From: Acidobacteriota bacterium
GTDB taxonomy: Bacteria; Acidobacteriota; Blastocatellia; RBC074
Reading direction: 5' to 3'
DNA: 64,000 bases
NCBI GenBank assembly: GCA_018268995.1
Contig: JAFDVL010000048.1
Location: 48,819 to 112,818, forward strand
Shown: positions 26,729 to 34,936 of the stretch, one piece after another
Position numbering within the stretch: the stretch's first letter is position 1
Layout of the letters: every line of letters begins with the position of its first letter
Notes under the pieces: model-generated
The model's input: only the letters and a program-made list of their open reading frames with translations
Told to the model about the DNA's origin: nothing
The model's database searches: none
Translations under genes and position numbers: made by a program

Positions 26729-27745
26729 ATGGCAATTTCACTTCGACAAGCCGTTCGCGTCGGCGTCTATATCTTCAAACAAAAACTTACGAGTAATAAA
26801 CGCTACCCCCTGGTTCTGATGCTGGAGCCATTATTCCGTTGCAATCTGGCTTGTGTGGGCTGTGGCAAGATTCAATATCCCGGCGAAATTCTGAAGAAAA
26901 ACTTATCGCCGGAACAGGCGTTCAAAGCGGTGGAGGAATGTGGTGCGCCGATGGTCACGATTCCGGGCGGCGAGCCGTTGCTGCACCCGGAAATTGATAC
27001 TTTAGTGAAGGGGTTAATTGATCGCAAAAAATTTGTCTACCTTTGCACCAACGGCATTCTCCTGGAAAAAAGCCTGTCAAAATTTACCCCGTCCCCTTAC
27101 CTGACTTTCAATGTGCATCTGGATGGCCTGCGCGAGACGCACGACAAAGCCGTTGATCGCGCTGGCACCTTTGATAAAGCCATTGCTGCGATCAAAGCTG
27201 CCAAAGCTGCTGGCTTCCGCGTCAATACAAACACGACAGTTTTTGATGGCGAATCGCCGGAGATGTATCACGAGATGTTCGATATGCTCGCAGGACTTGG
27301 CGTAGATGGGATGACGATTGCGCCAGGGTATCGCTACGAAAAAGCGCCCGATCAGGATCATTTTCTGGCGCGTGAGCAAACCAAATCGTTGTTTCGGCAA
27401 ATCCTCTCGCCGCTTAGCACCAAGCGTGGCAAGCGTTGGATCTTTAATCAGTCGCCGTTTTATCTGAAATTCCTGATGGGCGAAATCGAATACGATTGCA
27501 TGCCCTGGGGAATGCCCAGTTACAGCATCTTCGGCTGGCAAAAACCTTGTTATTTGCTAGGCGAAGGATATGCCTCCACCTTCAAGGAATATCTGGAAAA
27601 CACCCAGTGGGAAAATTACGGCCATCGCAGCGGCAATCCGAAATGTCGCGATTGCATGGTGCATTGCGGATACGAATCTCCAGCGGTCATTGATGCCACC
27701 AGCAATCTGAAGAATATGTTGGTTTCGATCAAGGGCTTAGGGTAA
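26729..27745 (+). CDS. hpnH: Adenosyl-hopene transferase HpnH (radical SAM)
   Basis: The 338-aa protein is full length for the family. The radical SAM cluster is the CxxxCxxC formed by Cys38, Cys42 and Cys45 (CNLACVGC). The N-terminus (RQAVRVGVYIFKQKL) and the segment PGGEPLLHPEI are characteristic of HpnH, with a SPASM-like Cys-rich C-terminus (NPKCRDCMVHCGYE). HpnH joins the 5'-deoxyadenosyl radical to diploptene to make adenosylhopane, the first step of C35 extended hopanoids. Squalene-hopene cyclase and the other hpn genes are not in this window, so the pathway must be scattered. It is monocistronic and ends in a strong terminator. Confidence 0.95.
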   Translation: MAISLRQAVRVGVYIFKQKLTSNKRYPLVLMLEPLFRCNLACVGCGKIQYPGEILKKNLSPEQAFKAVEECGAPMVTIPGGEPLLHPEIDTLVKGLIDRKKFVYLCTNGILLEKSLSKFTPSPYLTFNVHLDGLRETHDKAVDRAGTFDKAIAAIKAAKAAGFRVNTNTTVFDGESPEMYHEMFDMLAGLGVDGMTIAPGYRYEKAPDQDHFLAREQTKSLFRQILSPLSTKRGKRWIFNQSPFYLKFLMGEIEYDCMPWGMPSYSIFGWQKPCYLLGEGYASTFKEYLENTQWENYGHRSGNPKCRDCMVHCGYESPAVIDATSNLKNMLVSIKGLG

Positions 27746-27768
27746 GCCTTTATGCCAAGCCCAAAAGC

Positions 27769-27800
27769 AAAAAGACGCAGGATCGCCACTGCGTCTTTTT
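27769..27800. terminator. Bidirectional rho-independent terminator after hpnH
   Basis: A perfect 12-bp stem (AAAAAGACGCAG against CTGCGTCTTTTT) has an 8-nt loop. The right arm ends in a T-run on the + strand, and the left arm gives a T-run on the - strand. It therefore serves both hpnH and the convergent GH109-like gene. Confidence 0.92.
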
Positions 27801-27818
27801 TATTGAGATGGGTTGGGC

Positions 27819-29189
27819 CTACGCCATCACATTTCGTGTGTCCTGCCATTTCCCCCGTGTGAAATCAGGAAACTTCACAGGTGTGCTGCCCTTGGCGACA
27901 GACAATTCGCTGAGCGGCCCAGGCACACTCCAAGCGGCAGCATCGTAAACGTCCATGTCAGGTGCCAGTCCTTCGCGCAGGCACTGCACCACGCGATACA
28001 CCATGATGTAATCCATCCCACCATGCCCGCCATTTTTGCGCGCTAATTCGCCTGCCGCCTGCCAAAGCTCGTGCTCATATTTGGTCTGGTATTTTTTGAG
28101 ACTGACAAACTCTTCTTCCTTGCTGCCTTCTTCTTCGACAAAAATGCGATCTGGATAATCACGAAATAATCCCTTTGTGCCTTGAATCAGATTAATGCGG
28201 TCATACGGGCGCGGCGTTGTGATGTTATGTTGCAGCATAATTGTGCGGCCCTTATTCGTTTTGATCAGGCTCGTGTTCATATCGCCGCAGAGATATTTTT
28301 CTTTCCACTTTGGATCGTCTTTGGGCACTTTCTTTTCGCGATATTCATTGAGACCCAGCGCGGGTGAACTCATCGAAACCAGATACTCGTATTTGTCGCC
28401 GCGATTGATGCCCATGTAATTCGACACGGGGCCGAGTCCATGCGTGGGATAAAAGTTACCGTTCTTTTTCGTATGCGGAATACGCCGCCAAATCCCTTCG
28501 CTGCGATTTTCATTGAGGATGGCGCGCAGGTCGTGATTGTAGGCGCATTCACCGTGGAGAAGGCTGCCGAGCAGGCCTGCTTTCACCGCATTGAGCACGA
28601 GCATTTCGCTCCAGCCATAGCAGCAGTTTTCCATGATCATGCAATGACGACGCGTTTTTTCAGAAGTGTTCACCAACTCCCAACAACCTTCGACGGTCGT
28701 GGCTGCGGGGACCTCAAGGCCGCAGTGCTTGCCATTGTTCATTGCAGCCACAGCCATCGGAACGTGCCAATCCCACGGCGTAGCGATGTAAATGAAATCA
28801 ACATCATCGCGTTTGCACAGGTTCTCAAAGTCGCGTTCGTTCTTGCTGTAAACTGCCGGAGCTTTTTTACCAGCCTTTTCAATGCGCTTGAGGGTTTTAT
28901 CAATTTGCCCTTTATCAATGTCGCAAATGGCAGTCACTTCCAATCCTTCGACAGCCATCCACTCGCTAAGCATTCCCAGTCCACGGCCTCCAACACCGAT
29001 AATGCCCAAACGGACTGTATTGAGTTTCTCAAACTTGACGTTCATCATCGAAGCACCAGATGGCGCAGGAGGCTCTGCCAGTAGTTCTTCAGCTTTGGCA
29101 AGACGCGTATTTAGGGTAAGCGCCGTTCCGGCAATCGTGGCGGATTTTAGTAACTCCCGACGGGAAAGCTTGTCGTCATGCTGACTCAT
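27819..29189 (-). CDS. Tat-exported Gfo/Idh/MocA family protein, GH109-like
   Basis: The 456-aa protein starts at the ATG at 29189 after AGGAGG. A twin-arginine signal (LSRRELLKSATIAG) opens it, then a Rossmann NAD-binding fold (GIIGVGGRG) and the Gfo/Idh catalytic fold. It carries the residues known from GH109 alpha-N-acetylgalactosaminidase: Glu in LEVPAA, Tyr and His in YPTHGLGP, and a later Tyr in TTPRPYDR. Family GH109 uses NAD to cleave terminal GalNAc by a redox elimination mechanism. Substrate in this organism is not proven; many relatives are annotated only as oxidoreductases. It stands alone between two terminators. Confidence 0.85.
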   Translation of the reverse strand: MSQHDDKLSRRELLKSATIAGTALTLNTRLAKAEELLAEPPAPSGASMMNVKFEKLNTVRLGIIGVGGRGLGMLSEWMAVEGLEVTAICDIDKGQIDKTLKRIEKAGKKAPAVYSKNERDFENLCKRDDVDFIYIATPWDWHVPMAVAAMNNGKHCGLEVPAATTVEGCWELVNTSEKTRRHCMIMENCCYGWSEMLVLNAVKAGLLGSLLHGECAYNHDLRAILNENRSEGIWRRIPHTKKNGNFYPTHGLGPVSNYMGINRGDKYEYLVSMSSPALGLNEYREKKVPKDDPKWKEKYLCGDMNTSLIKTNKGRTIMLQHNITTPRPYDRINLIQGTKGLFRDYPDRIFVEEEGSKEEEFVSLKKYQTKYEHELWQAAGELARKNGGHGGMDYIMVYRVVQCLREGLAPDMDVYDAAAWSVPGPLSELSVAKGSTPVKFPDFTRGKWQDTRNVMA

Positions 29190-29249
29190 TGTTTTTCCTC
29201 CTGAAAGATTGTGGGATCGAAGAGATGGAAAGTTGATCATGAAATGACA

Positions 29250-29292
29250 AACACCGCAAATCGTTCTGGTGAGGTGAACAATTTGCGGTGTT
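29250..29292 (-). terminator. Terminator hairpin of the SBP-OmpA ABC operon
   Basis: A perfect 12-bp inverted repeat (AACACCGCAAAT at 29250-29261, ATTTGCGGTGTT at 29281-29292) has a 19-nt loop and lies about 90 bp after the last gene of the leftward operon. On the - strand the stem is followed by TTTGTCATTTC, a weak U-tract. Confidence 0.6.
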
Positions 29293-29380
29293 AAGCAGGG
29301 GCCGTAAAACTTTGCAAGTGATCTTTACGCCGCAGAGAAACGTCCAATAGCGATACAGTTCCAAAATAAAATTTGCCAAA

Positions 29381-30211
29381 TCAGGCAGGCGATTGCGGTG
29401 GTTCAGGTGTGTTACCAACTGTGACCGGATTCGGTTTGCCTTCCAGGAAGGGTGCGATTAAATCTGCCATCCGTTTTTCTTCGACTTCGCGGCGAATCGC
29501 AAATTCAACCGATTGAGTTTTGACTGCTGCGATCTCGGCTTTGAGTGCGTCCATTTCGGCTTGTTTGCGCTTCAGATACTCTTCCACCTCTTTTGTGATC
29601 TGCTGAATTTTAGCCGTATTGCGGTCGTTAGTTGCCACCACTCGCTCTGCGAGCATCGCTTGATAGGCGTCCATCGCGCGATCACGTCGCAGTGCATCAG
29701 CAATCGGTACTTCTGCTGAGATTCCTTTGGCCGAAAGCGTCAGGTTGACGGCAACAACCTTGATGCTCATGGGTTGATTCGCAATCGTCGGATTTTCCAG
29801 CAACTTGCCCAATTCATCTACGCTGCAAGGCGAGGGCGGAAGGTTGGCCTCACGATAAATATCCTCAAAGGATTTATCAGCCAAATCAGTTCCTGTTGGC
29901 GCTGCCGAAGCGGTCGTTGAGGGCGGCGCAAACTTGGGAGCTGGCTCGTCTGCGACCAGATCGCCGACACGCGGCCCAACTCGTGGTGCTGAGCGGGGTG
30001 GCGTTGCGGCTGTCGAAGGCGCAGGCATTTTGATGGGAGGTGGCGCTTCATTTTCATCCGGGACGACTTTGACAAAAAATCCCAACAGGGATTTCAACGC
30101 ACCGCCGCCGGAAGATGATTCTGCTTTTGTCTCATCGTCAGACAGCTCTTCCATTTCGCGTAAAATGTCTTCTGTGGATTTCGGTTTGTTGGGTTTGTTC
30201 GGATTAGGCAT
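29381..30211 (-). CDS. Unknown coiled-coil protein, last gene of the SBP-OmpA ABC operon
   Basis: This 276-aa protein has no family I recognise. The N-terminus (1-30) is Asn/Pro/Lys-rich, followed by an acidic helix and a Pro/Ala-rich linker (55-110). Residues about 115-175 form a small folded region (SFEDIYREANLPPSPCSVDELGKLL is its start). Residues about 180-255 are a long Lys/Glu/Ala coiled coil. There is no signal peptide or membrane segment, so it should be cytosolic. It begins 20 bp after the preceding gene stops. It may assemble with the coiled-coil membrane protein encoded next to it. Confidence 0.7.
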   Translation of the reverse strand: MPNPNKPNKPKSTEDILREMEELSDDETKAESSSGGGALKSLLGFFVKVVPDENEAPPPIKMPAPSTAATPPRSAPRVGPRVGDLVADEPAPKFAPPSTTASAAPTGTDLADKSFEDIYREANLPPSPCSVDELGKLLENPTIANQPMSIKVVAVNLTLSAKGISAEVPIADALRRDRAMDAYQAMLAERVVATNDRNTAKIQQITKEVEEYLKRKQAEMDALKAEIAAVKTQSVEFAIRREVEEKRMADLIAPFLEGKPNPVTVGNTPEPPQSPA

Positions 30212-30231
30212 AAGGTCTTATTTCTGGTGAG

Positions 30232-31125
30232 CTATTTCGCTTGTCGAATTCGCTCTCGCGGTGGCGTGAACTGTTCTGGCTCGCCCGTTATTTCAGGCAG
30301 ATTGTCAGCTCCATCACCTTCCAAAGCAGCCAGCCCATACGCTGAATCTTCTGCATGCAGCACCTCTTCATAGGCACTACGAAATTCATCGCTGAGGCTG
30401 AGGTTCGTCAGCAAATTGTCTACCAGGCCAGAGATGCCAGCGACATCAGTGAACGTATAAACTTCATCCTGAATCAGGCTCAGCGAATTGCGCACCACCT
30501 GCAACCGCACTTCCAGCAATCGCACCAGTTCGTCCAATTTACTGACTCGGGCAAGCCGTTGTTTCAGAATATGCAGGTTTTGCGCCAAGGCATTTTTGAC
30601 CTGCTGCGATTTCTCGCGGTCAACGGCTGTTTCTGCGTGTTTGATTTCGTTCTCAAGTCCTGCCGTGATGTTGCGATAGTTGCGATTGGATAGCAGATGA
30701 TGGGCGCGCAACATTCGGGCGTAATCAAAACGAAAGGCGGACAGTTTTTCGACAATGCCTGAAAGCATGACGCTGTTGCCCCTACCGCCAAGGTCAGTGC
30801 TGATTTCGCTGGTGCGTCGCTCAATTTCTTCACACAGCCGCTTTACCGAGGCAAAGTCGTTTTGATAATGGGTTGGCAATGCTTTGATGATCGTGTTTTC
30901 TGCATCTTCGATTTCGATTTTTTTGTCTTTGTTGAGTCGCGAACGGATGAGGCGTTGCACGCGCGGCATTTGCGCAATGAACAGCGCGCCGATTTCACCT
31001 GCCAGCAACAAGGGGAGAAAGCCCCAACTAAAGACGAGCATCAAAAATACCATCACGCCGATGAAGATGAGGTTAATATTGCTCGACAGAACTTCTTTCG
31101 TGTAATTGATTTCGTCGTTAGCCAT
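30232..31125 (-). CDS. Unknown membrane-anchored coiled-coil protein
   Basis: The 297-aa protein starts at the ATG at 31125. Residues 15-50 contain one long or two short hydrophobic segments (LIFIGVMVFLMLVFSWGF then LPLLLAGEIGALFIAQ), forming a membrane hairpin or single anchor. The rest (about 60-270) is charged and helical, with heptad-like stretches (ERRTSEISTDL, QNLHILKQRLARV). No enzymatic motif is seen. It follows the ABC ATPase gene by 136 bp, a gap occupied by a large palindromic element. It could tether the cytosolic partner encoded downstream to the transporter; this is inference from operon order only. Confidence 0.7.
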   Translation of the reverse strand: MANDEINYTKEVLSSNINLIFIGVMVFLMLVFSWGFLPLLLAGEIGALFIAQMPRVQRLIRSRLNKDKKIEIEDAENTIIKALPTHYQNDFASVKRLCEEIERRTSEISTDLGGRGNSVMLSGIVEKLSAFRFDYARMLRAHHLLSNRNYRNITAGLENEIKHAETAVDREKSQQVKNALAQNLHILKQRLARVSKLDELVRLLEVRLQVVRNSLSLIQDEVYTFTDVAGISGLVDNLLTNLSLSDEFRSAYEEVLHAEDSAYGLAALEGDGADNLPEITGEPEQFTPPRERIRQAK

Positions 31126-31131
31126 ACATTC

Positions 31132-31250
31132 ACTTTTGCCACAGATTGCCACAGATTTACACAGATTTCTCAGCCTCGAAAGCTAATCTGTATAAATCCG
31201 TGTGAATCTGTGGCAAAAAGTCATTCGTGTCAATTCGTGTTCATTCGTGG
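31132..31250. repeat. Large imperfect extragenic palindrome with short direct repeats
   Basis: The left arm (about 31132-31167, containing GCCACAGATT and ACACAGATTT) is nearly the reverse complement of the right arm (about 31185-31220, containing AATCTGT, AATCCGTGTG and AATCTGTGGC). It is followed by three ATTCGTG units. It sits between the ATPase gene and the coiled-coil membrane-protein gene. Similar 'cacagattcacacagatt' runs are known as dispersed intergenic sequences in many environmental bacteria. Confidence 0.85.
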
Positions 31251-31261
31251 CTGAATAAAAT

Positions 31262-32143
31262 CTATAGTTTCGGAAACTCCACCAACCGAATTTCTTTTCG
31301 TATTTCAGCAAAGCGTGGCAAATCTTCGATGTCGGGATGATACGCCAACCCTTCTGCAATCATGTCGTAGGTTTTCATGACGCGTGAGCCTGGAATTGGC
31401 TCGCCCTTTGCGTCACGCTCGCGCCCTAGTAAATACACATGATCTGAAATAATCAGCGCTGATGTGACATCGTGTGTGATGATCAGAAATGTATTCAGCG
31501 TATGCTCGTTGGCGATGCGTGAAATCAGTTTGATGACGTTCAGGATATTCACCGGATCAAGGCCCGAAAACGGCTCATCCAGGATGATGAAATGCCGATC
31601 CAGCATCAACTGTTGCAGAATCGCGACGCGCTGACGCTGTCCGCCGGAAAGTTGCAACGGCCACGACAGTCCCTGTTTGACCAGGCCGAACTCATCTAAA
31701 TAACGCAAGGCTTTTTCCTTGGCTTGATCTTTGTTCATTCCTGATCGCACCGCCGGATCAATCAAATTGTGCAAGACGTTCAGGTCTTCAAAAAGCGGAT
31801 AGCGCTGAAAAACCACGCCGACATCCCCCACCCGCACGGGCCGCAAACTCTGCCCATCGCCATTGGTGATAAAAACACAGCCACTCGTTGGGCGATCTAA
31901 TCCCGCGAGAATCCGCAGTGCAGTTGTTTTTCCTGCGCCCGATGGCCCAAGCAAGCTGACAATCTGCGGTTTGTCTTTGATGTTCTGGATTTCCAGCGTG
32001 AAATCTTTCAATGCCACAAACGTCGAACCGTCATTCATCGGAAACTCTTTGCTGACTTGTTCAATGTGAAGCAAGGTTTCCAACCGCTCTGGTGGATGTG
32101 CCAGCGGGCCGGGAATGCAATCTGATTCGTTAGTATCTGACAT
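31262..32143 (-). CDS. ABC transporter ATPase (NitT/TauT-type)
   Basis: The 293-aa protein has Walker A (GPSGAGKTT), a Q-loop (GVVFQRYPL), the signature LSGGQRQRVA, Walker B (FIILDEPFSG) and a switch histidine (LIITHD). A 25-residue N-terminal extension precedes the domain. Its nearest relatives by eye are nitrate/sulfonate/taurine importer ATPases. Its ATG overlaps the stop of the permease gene by one base (TAATG), indicating translational coupling. It would energise the permease and the OmpA-fused binding protein encoded upstream. Confidence 0.93.
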   Translation of the reverse strand: MSDTNESDCIPGPLAHPPERLETLLHIEQVSKEFPMNDGSTFVALKDFTLEIQNIKDKPQIVSLLGPSGAGKTTALRILAGLDRPTSGCVFITNGDGQSLRPVRVGDVGVVFQRYPLFEDLNVLHNLIDPAVRSGMNKDQAKEKALRYLDEFGLVKQGLSWPLQLSGGQRQRVAILQQLMLDRHFIILDEPFSGLDPVNILNVIKLISRIANEHTLNTFLIITHDVTSALIISDHVYLLGRERDAKGEPIPGSRVMKTYDMIAEGLAYHPDIEDLPRFAEIRKEIRLVEFPKL

Positions 32144-32985
32144 TAAGCTCTCTCTGCAATTGTGCTGTACGGGAAAAGCACTCGTTTGATCAGGGACAGC
32201 AGCCCATCTTCAATCACGGCAATCGCGCCGATGATGAGCAAATACGCATAGACTTCGGCCAATTGGTTCGTTGAAGTGTATGCATAAATCTGACTGCCAA
32301 TGCCGCCTTCAGTTCGGTTGAAGGTTTCGATAGCCGTAATCATCACCCATCCCATCGCCGCATTTTGCGCAATCATATCAATCATGGCAGGCAACGTCGG
32401 GCGAACAACAACGCTATAAAAAACGTGCCAATCGTTATAGCCCAGAACGCGCGCCAATTCGTATTTCATGCGCGGAATCCCGGCAATCACGCTGGTCATA
32501 CTTGTGACCAGAAAGAACGACATTCCTGTCGTCAGCATCGCCACTTTCATCGGCCAGCCAATCGTGAACAGCGTCAGGAACACCAGATTGAAGCCAACAA
32601 TCGGAATGTAGCGTAGCCATTGAATGAATTTATTGAATGGCTGAAACAACGGGATGACGGCGAGGTAGGAAATCAACAGTGACAACACCGATGAAACCAA
32701 TACGCCGACAATGTTCAGCTTGAGCGTGACGTAGACGTTATAAACCAAACCCGAACTGCCCGGCGCACTCCACATTCGCTTGAAAGCCCCAAGCACTTCG
32801 CTGGGATAGGGCATCGCTTTGATTGGATTGAAAAACCAAACGAGCAGGAACAAAACGATCCAGCCAATAACAACGTGTGATCGCGCAAATCCGCCGACTG
32901 CGCCGTAGACACGAACCATTTCGCGCAACGGGTAGCCGGAGTCGTTGGCGGGCAAAGTGGCAGAAGATTTTGCTGAGGTTTCCAT
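32143..32985 (-). CDS. ABC transporter permease
   Basis: The 280-aa protein is started at the ATG at 32985, because the longer frame to 33027 runs into a palindromic repeat. About six membrane segments are visible, beginning with HVVIGWIVLFLLVWFF at about 43-58. A cytoplasmic EAA-like loop lies near YELARVLGYNDWHVF. It belongs to the BPD_transp_1 family like the nitrate/sulfonate/taurine permeases. It lies between the binding-protein and ATPase genes and is translationally coupled to the latter. The transported substrate is unknown. Confidence 0.9.
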   Translation of the reverse strand: METSAKSSATLPANDSGYPLREMVRVYGAVGGFARSHVVIGWIVLFLLVWFFNPIKAMPYPSEVLGAFKRMWSAPGSSGLVYNVYVTLKLNIVGVLVSSVLSLLISYLAVIPLFQPFNKFIQWLRYIPIVGFNLVFLTLFTIGWPMKVAMLTTGMSFFLVTSMTSVIAGIPRMKYELARVLGYNDWHVFYSVVVRPTLPAMIDMIAQNAAMGWVMITAIETFNRTEGGIGSQIYAYTSTNQLAEVYAYLLIIGAIAVIEDGLLSLIKRVLFPYSTIAERA

Positions 32986-33004
32986 GTTACTCAAGGATGA
33001 GTTC

Positions 33005-33132
33005 ACCACGGAGAACACGGAGGGCACGGAGTTATTTAGACAGGATTGACAGGATTTTTTTCTTGTAAATCTTGCTACAAATCTTGTTCATCCTGTCTTG
33101 CTTTTCTCTGTGTTCTCCGTGTTCTCTGTGGT
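33005..33132. repeat. Nested extragenic palindrome upstream of the permease
   Basis: Outer arms at 33005-33031 (ACCACGGAGAACACGGAG...) and 33106-33132 (...CTCCGTGTTCTCTGTGGT) are imperfect reverse complements, with about 4 differences in 27. Inner arms contain GACAGGATT (twice, about 33040-33056) and CATCCTGTC (about 33089-33097). It fills the gap between the binding-protein gene and the permease gene, so it is part of the operon transcript. Confidence 0.85.
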
Positions 33133-33148
33133 TTCATCTCGACAAGTG

Positions 33149-34936
33149 TTACTTCAGAATAATAACAACACGCCGGTTCGCCGCTTTCTCTGTATCTGAT
33201 TTATTTTGATTGCCGGGCAGCGGGCGATATGCGCCGTAGCCTTCGACGTTTTCGAGCCGTTTGTCGTTGATGTTGATGCCCGAAGGATCAGACGCCTTCA
33301 GCCATTGCCAGACAGATTGTGCCCGCTCCTTCGACAATCGCAGGTTGGTTGCATCATCGCCGACATTGTCTGTGTGACCTTCGACGATGATCTTGGTGTC
33401 AGTCGCGCGAATCAACAAACTGCGAATATCTTGCAGCGTGTTGATTTCGGAGGGCTTCACCTTGGCCGAGCCGCTGTCAAACGAGATTTGGAAGTTTGAT
33501 TTCACCACGGTGCCCTGATTTTGTCCGACATCTTTCGCCTGATACACGCCCGTGGTGCTTTGTTCGTCCGTGATGTCTTTGATGAAGCTCAAATCCACCA
33601 CTTGCGAAACAGGCGTGATTGAGGGTAAGCGATCCGGCAACAGCTTTTGCAGGCGTTTGCCGTGATCGTTGTACGTGATGGCAAAGATGCTGCGTTCAAG
33701 AGGTTCTTTGGAATCCAGCCCGAACAGGTGGCGCACTTCAGCAATATTGTTGACGCGCGAACCACCCAGCGGAACGCCGTTTTCAACTTGGCCTTTAAAA
33801 TAGGTGTTCCAGAAACTTGGCCCCATGCCTTCCATATTGAAGACCAGCGCATTCAAGGCCGAGACGCGATCCCGGAAATAATTTTCGTCCGTCTTGATGC
33901 GTTCGTTGGAACGCGCGATGCAACGCAACAACGTCTTCACATAGTCACGGTGCTTATTCAGCCAGTCTTCGTTGCCGAACAAAATATTCGGCATCATGTA
34001 ACTGTATTCTTTGGTCGAAACGATCTTCTGCAACTTCTCAGATTTACCTTTATAATCCACAGAACTGCGTGCTTTGAAGGCCATCACATCGCCGGGTGTC
34101 CAGGTTGCAACCGCGTCCAATTGTCGTTCTTCACTCTTGCCCGTCGCACGATTGCGCAACGAAACTTTCGCATTCGCCGCATATTTCTGGGCGGCTTCAA
34201 TGTGATCTGTGGCGTTGACGAAGTTGATCGCATCGGGGTCATAAACCTGCTCATCAGGATTGACGGGGATTTGGTTATCTACCGCCCAGTTGACGGTGAC
34301 GTTCCAATCGCAGTAGGGAACTGCCGTGACGACGACGGAGCCGCGTGCGAGTTGTGGGTCGCGCTTCCACGATTCCGGCCCCATCAGACAGTCTTCGCCG
34401 AACGAATAGCCGCCCGACCAAACGACTTTGGCCTTGTTCCCACGCAGCAATTTGTTGGCACCTGCAATATCTACGGCAGCCTGATCGCCTGTGGTCGTGA
34501 CGAATTGCATGCGGTCGGTGGCCAGCGCTTCGGATTGTTTTGAGGTGTCGTTTTCGACAACGAGTTTGGTGTTCGTGATGCCCGCCTGACACAAACAACT
34601 GTTCGGGTAATCGCCCGATTTGCCGGGGCCGCCGACCGCGTCAATCAATCCGCTGACGGTTTGCCACGTCCAGATGCCGATCACGACTTCAGGGTTATCG
34701 GAAGTTTTTTCAGGGGCTTTGACCGCTGATCCCGGCAGGTTTGCCAGAGAAATGTTTTCCAGCTTCTCACGGCCTTCCAGGACGATGGAACCTTTGCTGC
34801 CTGTATCAGGATTGAGTTTGGCGGTTAACCCGTCAAGCAATCCAAGCTGTTTGAGTCCGGCAAAAACCAAACCTGCCATGACCAATAAAATCAAGATTAC
34901 ACCACCGGGGCGAAGTTCTAAACGACCAATTCTCAT
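33149..34936 (-). CDS. Membrane-anchored solute-binding protein fused to an OmpA domain
   Basis: The 595-aa protein starts at the ATG at 34936 after AGGAGAGG. Residues 1-35 form a non-cleaved N-terminal membrane anchor (GGVILILLVMAGLVFAGL). Residues about 65-440 resemble a periplasmic binding protein of the NitT/TauT or phosphate type (EVVIGIWTWQTV, later PYCDWNVTVNWAV), with several cysteines (SCLC, EDCLMG, PYCD, LLRC). Residues about 475-595 are an OmpA/MotB domain with FDSGSAKV, the peptidoglycan-contact motif GHTDNVGDDATN, LSKERAQ and ANRRVVI. Architecturally it would bridge inner membrane and cell wall while presenting substrate to the permease. This fusion is unusual for an ABC importer. 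It is the first gene of the operon. Confidence 0.88.
   Translation of the reverse strand: MRIGRLELRPGGVILILLVMAGLVFAGLKQLGLLDGLTAKLNPDTGSKGSIVLEGREKLENISLANLPGSAVKAPEKTSDNPEVVIGIWTWQTVSGLIDAVGGPGKSGDYPNSCLCQAGITNTKLVVENDTSKQSEALATDRMQFVTTTGDQAAVDIAGANKLLRGNKAKVVWSGGYSFGEDCLMGPESWKRDPQLARGSVVVTAVPYCDWNVTVNWAVDNQIPVNPDEQVYDPDAINFVNATDHIEAAQKYAANAKVSLRNRATGKSEERQLDAVATWTPGDVMAFKARSSVDYKGKSEKLQKIVSTKEYSYMMPNILFGNEDWLNKHRDYVKTLLRCIARSNERIKTDENYFRDRVSALNALVFNMEGMGPSFWNTYFKGQVENGVPLGGSRVNNIAEVRHLFGLDSKEPLERSIFAITYNDHGKRLQKLLPDRLPSITPVSQVVDLSFIKDITDEQSTTGVYQAKDVGQNQGTVVKSNFQISFDSGSAKVKPSEINTLQDIRSLLIRATDTKIIVEGHTDNVGDDATNLRLSKERAQSVWQWLKASDPSGININDKRLENVEGYGAYRPLPGNQNKSDTEKAANRRVVIILK

Noticed and set aside
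28440..29084. Rightward open frame of 214 codons
   Set aside because: It lies antisense to the GH109-like gene, which has a signal sequence and catalytic motifs.
33647..34543. Rightward open frame of 298 codons
   Set aside because: It is fully antisense to the binding-protein/OmpA fusion gene, which has clear domains; the frame has no recognisable content.
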